Source of the DNA: Rotaria socialis
Lineage: Eukaryota > Rotifera > Eurotatoria > Philodinida > Philodinidae
Direction: 5' to 3'
Assembly (NCBI GenBank): GCA_905331475.1
Contig: CAJNYU010002142.1
Span: 310,001-374,000, forward strand
Length of the DNA: 64,000 nucleotides
The notes beneath the pieces are model-generated. The model was given only the letters and a program-made list of their open reading frames with translations. It was not told the DNA's origin and ran no database searches. The number at the start of each line of letters is the position of its first letter. Positions within the stretch are counted from its first letter, which is position 1. Positions 58,024 to 64,000 of the stretch are shown in pieces. Made by a program: the position numbers and the translations under genes.

Positions 58024-59607
58024 TTATCGGTTTTGATCAGCTAACTCATCACTGACAGTAGCAATGTTCAACATCTGTTTTTTTCCGAATTCATCAATTG
58101 TAGGTACATGTGGACCTGTGAAATGTTTTCTTCCACTAATGACATACCATAGAACGCTGACTCCACCAAAGAAAACGAACAACACACTGGCATAGTTCAT
58201 ACTTGAAGGCGTCACCGGTATTGCTGTTGGCATCGTAAACAAGATGATAGCCAGTGGAATCCAGAGAACCGTAATGATATTGATAGCGTAGCCAAATTTA
58301 CCAAGACGAAAATGAGCATTAGCTACTAAATGACGTCCGCTAATGAGAAGTATCAGAACGGGTAATGCGTACGAAGCAGAAAGACATATTGTAGCCACGC
58401 CAGTAAATGCATTGAATGCAGCTGATGAGCCAAGATAAATGAGACCGAGCAGACCTTGAATCAGAGTGGAAAATAATAAAGCGTTGAGTGGAACATCGTA
58501 TTGCTTGTTGATTTTTGCCCAAATCCGTGAACCTGGCACAGCACCATCTCGACTAAAGGCGTATAGACACCGAGAGGTTGCTGTTAAGGAGCCTACTCCA
58601 GCAAAAAACTGAATAACAACAATAAGACATAAAAGGGCAAAGCCACCACCAGCTGAGCCTGTTGCCGTCATGAAAATGTAACCAATTGGTTGACCAGTTG
58701 GTATAGCAAGCAGTGTATCGACATCGGGCAAGACAAAAAGTATAGGGATAAGATACACGATACCTGTAACTCCAGCAGCAACAACAGACAGTACCATTGC
58801 TGTTGGGACTTCTCGCTCCGGATTTTGAACTTCTTCACACATGGCTGCCACCATACCATAACCAGTGAGAGTGTAGGCAGGTTGAAGTAATCCGACGAAA
58901 AACGCCCAACCCGGTTGCCAACCAGCTCTTGTTGCATCAAACTCAGTAAATACATATGCTGCGCTTCGTCTGCCTCCCTTTCCCATAGACAACACAGTAA
59001 CGAGTATGATCAAAACAGAAGCAGCCGTCCAATAAACACATACAGTATTAATAAAATCTAAGTGTTTTGAAGCAAAGATATTCGTTAACAATACTACACA
59101 TAGGACAGCCCAATACATGAGGACGACATGCCAAGCAGCTGGAACATAGGATTCATTCCAAAGATCAATAGCTGATAGTATTAATTGTCCACCAGAAAAA
59201 CAAATGGACGTAGTCACTGTCCAATTTCCAACAATTCCTAACCAACCAGTTGTCCAAGAAGCAAGAGATCCCCATTTCTTGTTTGCCAGAATTGCGGACC
59301 AATAATAGACACCTCCTGATGTTGGATATGCTGAACAAATTTCTGCGAGACTTGCAGCAATAATTATTGAAATAATAGTAATGAATATCCAACCGTAAAA
59401 GATAGTCACAGGGCCACCGTTTGTGAGACCGATAGAAAGTGTTGTCGATTCACCGAAAGGCACAGCCATAATGGCAAAGGATAGTCCGAGCACAGAAAAG
59501 AATGATAACGAACGTGGTAATTCAGCTTTGTAGCCCATGGCGGCAAGCTGAGCGTCTGCATCATTGGAAGCAGTGTGGTTTTCGGTATCGACCATTGTGA
59601 TGCACAA
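58024..59607 (-). CDS. Fungal-type amino acid/GABA/choline permease (APC superfamily), intronless
   Basis: Single exon, 527 aa (start ATG 59607, or ATG 59595 at MVDTEN). About 12 hydrophobic segments. The N-terminus has the ACT/GABA-permease hallmark ending SLSFFSVLGLSFAIMAVPFG, followed by SIGLTNGGPVTIFYGW, SLAEICSAYPTSGGVYYWSA, GWLGIVGNWTV, then GYGMVAAMCEEVQNPEREVP and SRCLYAFSRDGAVPGS, all standard for the yeast Uga4/Hnm1-type transporters. The family moves GABA, amino acids, polyamines or choline across membranes by proton symport; the substrate here is not defined. The lack of introns in a window where native genes have several, and the fungal-type motifs, suggest horizontal transfer. 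Codon use is not obviously foreign. Confidence 0.85.
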   Translation of the reverse strand: MCITMVDTENHTASNDADAQLAAMGYKAELPRSLSFFSVLGLSFAIMAVPFGESTTLSIGLTNGGPVTIFYGWIFITIISIIIAASLAEICSAYPTSGGVYYWSAILANKKWGSLASWTTGWLGIVGNWTVTTSICFSGGQLILSAIDLWNESYVPAAWHVVLMYWAVLCVVLLTNIFASKHLDFINTVCVYWTAASVLIILVTVLSMGKGGRRSAAYVFTEFDATRAGWQPGWAFFVGLLQPAYTLTGYGMVAAMCEEVQNPEREVPTAMVLSVVAAGVTGIVYLIPILFVLPDVDTLLAIPTGQPIGYIFMTATGSAGGGFALLCLIVVIQFFAGVGSLTATSRCLYAFSRDGAVPGSRIWAKINKQYDVPLNALLFSTLIQGLLGLIYLGSSAAFNAFTGVATICLSASYALPVLILLISGRHLVANAHFRLGKFGYAINIITVLWIPLAIILFTMPTAIPVTPSSMNYASVLFVFFGGVSVLWYVISGRKHFTGPHVPTIDEFGKKQMLNIATVSDELADQNR

Positions 59608-59885
59608 GTATTTCTACGAGCAGGTAGTTCAAGTGATCTTTGAATCTGGAAAGATAAATCCAGAGATATTTCCAACGCCTAGCAACTCAAAACCAACTAT
59701 AATCCGTTTCATAAAGTTATATAAATCCATCCTGTAGAAAAATTGATTAGATTTATAATTCGATTTCGAATACAATTGAAAGCCTGAATAGCTATTCACA
59801 GTTCGAAAATAAATGAAAACAAAACGGATTCCAAGCTGAAGTAATCCGAATAGCAGAATAACAACTTTACTTAACGTCGCATCCC

Positions 59886-60037
59886 TGTTGAAAAGCAGAA
59901 ACAGATAAAGATCAACTTTTATAAATGTATACATTTAATAAACTCATAGATTTGCCTATGTCGAAAATCAGAAAGAGAAAAAAATTGACTTTTATAATTT
60001 ATAAAACTTAATCTTTATCTTTTTCTGTTTTTCAACA
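59886..60037. repeat. Imperfect inverted repeat, ~42-bp arms
   Basis: 59886-59927 (from TGTTGAAAAGCAGAAACAG) pairs with 59996-60037 (to CTGTTTTTCAACA) with about 5-6 mismatches; the spacer is 68 bp. Could be the remains of a foldback transposon or a transcribed hairpin. Confidence 0.6.
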
Positions 60038-60258
60038 GATAAAGTTCATCTTGGGATTTACGTTGCGGCTGTAATGAGGTCATTCCAATGTAGAAAGCTT
60101 TTCTTTGGAGCTATGAAAATATGAAAGTGGTTTTCTCTTAATTTCGAAATTGATATTCGAAATTGACTCATGAAGTTTACATGAAGACTTAATCTTTCTG
60201 CAAAATTTCTTCGCTGTTCTCACCGTTACATTCTATCATAATGGTGTTTAATTTGGCA

Positions 60259-60558
60259 TCCCAGGAGATTCAATCCGACCAGTGGATCCGATCGTTTCCG
60301 GCACCGGATCCTATGGATTCCGTTGCTTTTCGGTCGGCTCCGTTGAATTCCGACGATTTCCTAACTAACGGATCCCGGCCCGGGTTCCGCCGGAAAAATT
60401 CCGTGAAGTTCCGACCCGGAATTCGTCGGAAATCGATGGGAATCGATCGGAAATGGTCCGACGAAATCTGGACCGGAATCCGTTAGTTAGGAAATCGTCG
60501 GAATTCAACGAAACTGATCGGTTCCGACCGATTCCGACGTACCCTGATTCTCCTGGGA
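60259..60558. mobile_element. GC-rich foldback element with TCCCAGGAGA termini
   Basis: Terminal inverted repeats TCCCAGGAGATTCA / TCCCAGGAGAATCA (13 of 14). Inside, 60341-60373 is a perfect 33-bp inverted copy of 60478-60510, and further CCGA/TCGG words alternate between them. Markedly CG-rich against an AT-rich background. Open frames on both strands are by-products of the repeats. No clear target-site duplication. Shares the CCCAGG start and inner palindrome design with 21047-21307. Confidence 0.7.
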
Positions 60559-60777
60559 AGTGCATTGTTAAGTAAAGCGTTAAACTATTTTATATCGATT
60601 TGTTTTAATTGAAAGAAACCATAGATTAGTTCAAATATAATTTGAGAAATGATTTTGAGACAAAACAAGATCCTAGAAGAATTTCTGGAGAAATACGCTA
60701 GTTTCAATTGATTCACGGTTTTATGATATGAAAACTAGTGAATCGATTATTCCTTCGTTTTTTCAATAAACACTTAC

Positions 60778-61099
60778 TATAGAAATGAATTAATGACGGT
60801 AACACATAAGGATCATGTTTTAGACGAGATGAAATAAGATTATGAATTTTCAAACCATGCTGAACATCATTTATTTGAGTACATGCTTTTAAAGCTTGAA
60901 TAACAATCCAATTGGAACATTTATCAATGTTGTTTTCGTTGAATGCATCAAATAATTCAAGAACTTTTTTATACTGCTTATTGTCATTTAGAATTTTCAT
61001 CTGATCGCCTATATTAACATTATTTCCAGTGCTTGCTAAACATCTTCCAGCAAGTATTACAAATCTCAGATAATTATTTTTCAATATATTTGACATCAT
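60778..61099 (-). pseudogene. 5' fragment of a plant-type (PLS) pentatricopeptide-repeat gene
   Basis: From the ATG at 61099, 107 codons up to a GTAAGT donor at 60777. The segment KKVLELFDAFNENN, then VIQALKACTQINDVQHGLKI and VLPSLIHFYS has the spacing and key residues (LKAC, GxxIH, LIxFYxK) of plant PLS-class PPR repeats, which bind single-stranded RNA in organelles. After the donor no further repeat is visible downstream, so only the first exon, about two repeats, remains. PPR proteins of this class are unusual outside plants but have been seen in bdelloids. Probably a truncated gene. Confidence 0.6.
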
Positions 61100-62995
61100 A
61101 CTACTTTTTTGATTAAGAATAATATTTTAATGTTTTCAATAGAAATCTAAAAAACGATGGAAATGTTTGTTGCAGTTTTCTCGTAATGTTTTTCATATTG
61201 AGCACTTTAAGACCAACTTTTAATGAACTACTACCAAATGGTTCGTCGAAATTAATGTATTTCATTCTAAATATAATATTATATGCTACTCATGTAGCTG
61301 TTTTTCTATTATGATATCAAATTAACCGCGAAATTATATATATATATATTCAACTACAACTAATTACTTTAAAAAGAAAAATACGAGATGATACAAAAAT
61401 TGAAACCTAAAAAACACCAATAGAATTTTCAACGATTAAATTAAACTAAAAGAAAAGTAAAGAAGTTCCTAGTTCAATCTGCAAGTAAAGTAGGCGAACT
61501 AGAGAAAATTAAAGTGTTTTGTTTTATTTTGCAAAGTATCTTGAAAGTACTTATTTTTTGCTAATTACAAAACAATGTAGTTCAGTGACAATGGCAAGTA
61601 GTTTCATACTTTGTTTTTACAAATATAATATTTAACATTATGGTCTACTGCCTCTCAATATAAAATAATGATAACGAAGCCAAAGGATTCGTTCTAATAA
61701 TCTCCAATGAGGTAAAGGAATAAATACTAGTATATGTAGAAGAAAATAGGAGTGAGAAAGAGAGCACTATCGGGTACATGATGCGTATGATCTGTGTGCT
61801 AGCATTAGTTGCAGAAAAAAAACAGAAACTATGAAACATCTATTGTTTTTATTTTTTTTTTGAAAATATAGACCAAAACGATATAACAAAATAAGGCCGA
61901 AGAAAAAACAGAGAAAGCAAAATAAAAATGATGTGAGCCATGTAACGATGCAGAAGAAATGGGATTACTAATTGTTCACTATCGACGAAAATAATATCAC
62001 TAGAGCATTTGTGGCATCGGTTAAAGCATGAACATGGGCAAGATTGATAACTATCAGTTCCAGAAATTAACCTAACAAAAATAATAATAACAATATTTGA
62101 AGTGTAATAAATCGAAGCAGAAGAGTAACGAATGAACATATTGTAAATTCAATATTAAATAACAGTGACGGAATTATCTATAAATGTGTCAAATGCATCA
62201 ACAATATAATAAATATTAATTTTGGTCATACCTAATACATAGTTATCTTTAGAACGATGATAGATATAAGCGAAGTGTTGGGTACGAATGTAGGTGAGTA
62301 ATTAAAAGACTCACACTTACACGCGTAACTGATCCTTATTAAAAAGAACATCGAGAAGGTGGGGTGTGAATAATTTTTAATATGAAAAACTAAAAGTTGA
62401 ATGATTGGATGATTTAGTGTTTCTGAGCCTGTAAGAATTTCAAAACTATAAATATCGTTGTTTGGCTAATAATTGTTTGAAAACCCGAAATTCTTCCAAC
62501 TCAAGTGGCTCTCTCATACATTTTTCTTGTGAAAACAGTGACATTTATGAAGGTTAGATTGGTGAAAGGTCAAAACAGACATATGTTGCATTGTAGTTAT
62601 AGCGGCCGTCGAAATTGCACCTTGGTCAACAAATTTGACGGCCGCGGTAACTTCGATACAGCATGTATATATACTAGGAAAAAAACAAGCGAGAGACTCA
62701 AACGTTGTAATCATATTTTTCGTCACCATATAGACAGAAGGAATTTGAAATAAATATTTCAAGCGTTGTCTTATTCTTTGGTTGTAGTAATATTGACACA
62801 CAGCAAGGTAAAAAAGAGAAAGGCTTTTCCTATTTATTCAATTTGACTAAATGTTGTGATAAAATAAACCAACGTCGAGTTTTACCCGGAGATTTGTACT
62901 TAGTCGCCAATTCGAATAATATAAGCCAAAATTTTGTTTATAACTCATGTAGATAATTTCATTAACGTCAATAATTTATTTTTCATTTTGCTTAG
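61100..62995. other. Intergenic, hairpin only
   Basis: 1.9 kb. Minus-strand frames at 61645-61839 and 61849-62139 are hydrophobic, with a Cys cluster (SCPCSCFNRCHKC) in the second. They could be parts of a small membrane protein, but I find no convincing splice model. Contains the hairpin at 62583-62664. Confidence 0.4.
62583..62664. repeat. 82-nt imperfect hairpin with 14-nt loop
   Basis: Left arm 62583-62616 and right arm 62631-62664 pair at roughly 75%; the inner 15 bp (GCGGCCGTCGAAATT) match at 13 of 15. Size and mismatch pattern resemble a microRNA precursor, but a MITE remnant is equally possible. Confidence 0.45.
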
Positions 62996-64000
62996 GTGAC
63001 ATCCATGGAACAAAAAGGAATATCTGCTGATCGTGTTTGCGATGCATCTGGCATCAGTGTAGGTCATCTCGAATGTTCTATTTGTCATGATTTACTCCGG
63101 AAACCAATTGCTTGTCAATCATGTGAGACACCTTTCTGTTCAGTATGTATCTATCGATGGCTTATCGCTAATCCAAATAATTGTCCTAATCAGTGCGAGA
63201 CATTCGTGGAACGAAAATGTCCTCCATTTATTGCTAAGCTACTTTCTCAGTTGCATATTGCTTGTTATTATCAATCAAAAGGCTGTCCACAGGTAGTCAC
63301 AAAAGAATCACACCGTGGTTATTGTATTTTTCCCTCTCATTTTAGATCATCTCATATGAAGCACTGGACAAACATGAAAGCGAATGTGATTATCAGCCTC
63401 AACAATGTCCTGGCTGTCGATTACAAATACTGAAGAAAGATTTTCATAATCACACGAAGAATTGTGCATCTGTTGGATTAACTTGTCAAGATTGTTGTCT
63501 TGTTTACAAACGAGTTGATACTGCTACCAAACATACAGATAACATTTGTTTGAGTAAACAACTTCGACAGCTTCGTGGAGAATCTAAACAGAACAAACAA
63601 GAACTACATAAACTTACTAATCTATGGGATAAAATGTGTAAACTGAGTGAGTCATATAATGTATTCAATGCTGATAAAAAGACAATTGTCGTTTCAGATC
63701 CCGAGTTCGCAAAAGTGACAATCAAATTCGATGATTTGCCTAGTGTTTCTGCGGAATGCAAGAATATTCCGAGTATATACAGAGGACTGGCATGGAATAA
63801 AATCTCGTATATGGACAAATCATATGCGGTTAAGACATGCCCGAAAAGCGGATATGTAACATCGTTTGATTCATGTGGTAGTGTACATATAGCTTATTTG
63901 AAAGACGAAGCATCGATCAGCATTGAAAGCACCACTGAAACGTTTACACTTATCTCTCTTGATGCATGTGCTGCTTGGAAGAATGATCTAGAATTAACTA
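62996..64000 (+). CDS. RING and TRAF-type zinc finger protein (3' end outside window)
   Basis: First visible exon to 63292, a 53-nt intron 63293-63345, then an open exon to the window end. Start is either ATG 63005 or an upstream exon, since TTTGCTTAG directly precedes 62996. The RING finger begins CSICHDLL, then CQSCETPFCSVCI and a CPNQC pair. A TRAF-type zinc finger follows across the splice site: HIACYYQSKGCPQ, then ALDKHESECDYQPQQCPGCR and HNHTKNCASVG, with C/H spacing of the TRAF family. A coiled stretch (RQLRGESKQNKQELHKL) follows. The last visible part is beta-rich and does not yet show a TRAF/MATH domain. It is probably a ubiquitin ligase or signalling adaptor of the kind expanded in bdelloids. 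The C-terminal domain would decide its class. Confidence 0.8.

Larger units (their letters stand above)
59608..60777. other. Intergenic with two inverted-repeat structures
   Basis: 1.2 kb. Contains the imperfect inverted repeat 59886-60037 and the GC-rich foldback element 60259-60558. No gene. Confidence 0.55.

Noticed and set aside
60241..60565. Overlapping frames on both strands
   Set aside because: By-products of the palindromic foldback element 60259-60558.
61645..62139. Two hydrophobic minus-strand frames, one with a Cys cluster
   Set aside because: Could not be joined by a convincing splice model or matched to a family; mentioned under the intergenic entry only.

Overview
The window looks like nuclear DNA of a bdelloid rotifer (Adineta/Rotaria type). 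It is AT-rich. Many genes are cut by very short GT-AG introns of about 49-85 nt. Animal-type genes (FAM20 kinase, RBR ubiquitin ligase, TRAF-like RING protein, F-box protein) sit beside genes whose closest known relatives are fungal, plant or bacterial and which have one or no intron. Three copies of the CCCACA/TGTGGG hexamer, the telomeric unit reported for Adineta, lie at 47929-47946. The species call is inference; no marker gene is present.

Layout. 1-431: end of a 2OG-Fe(II) oxygenase (+). 653-3387: complete seven-exon FAM20-type secretory kinase (-). 3388-8474: long gene-poor stretch with one foldback element. 8475-10193: seven-exon von Willebrand A protein (+). 11597-12744: broken gene for a secreted, probably GPI-anchored protein (+). 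13116-15010: seven-exon RBR E3 ligase (-). 16309-17409: RCC1-repeat protein (+). 17966-18267: MITE. 18516-20733: Trk/HKT-type potassium transporter (+). 21047-22149: GC-rich foldback element and a deleted hAT transposon. 23422-24156: secreted GIN-domain (DUF2807) protein (+). 24767-26608: two tandem AIG1-like GTPases (+). 29697-30113: anti-lipopolysaccharide-factor-like peptide (-). 32510-35016: HEAT-type protein resembling BRAT1 (+). 37010-37110: perfect palindrome. 37696-47100: one intronless 3,134-codon gene for a DUF6606/DUF3638/DUF3645-type giant ATPase (+). 47270-47442: hAT MITE. 48342-50144: F-box protein (+). 50940-51262: frameshifted fragment of a bdelloid signalling-type domain (-). 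51705-52271: tandem repeats, an assembly gap and an inverted terminal copy. 53772-55340: membrane pentapeptide-repeat protein (+). 56425-57527: BTB-TLDc pseudogene (+). 58024-59607: fungal-type amino acid/GABA permease (-). 60259-60558: second GC-rich foldback element. 60778-61099: fragment of a PPR gene (-). 62996-64000: RING/TRAF-zinc-finger gene running off the end (+).

There is no operon-like organisation. The genes look independent, with mixed strands and long spacers. The shared theme is composition: candidate horizontally acquired genes (oxygenase, Trk transporter, GIN protein, giant ATPase, permease, PPR fragment), immunity or stress candidates (anti-LPS factor, AIG1 GTPases, TRAF-like and RBR proteins), broken genes and non-autonomous DNA transposons. 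This fits the foreign-gene-rich, telomere-proximal compartments known in bdelloids. Exon boundaries were placed by hand from GT-AG sites and reading phase. The seven-exon models close exactly in frame, which supports them. Family assignments rest on motif recognition, not database searches.
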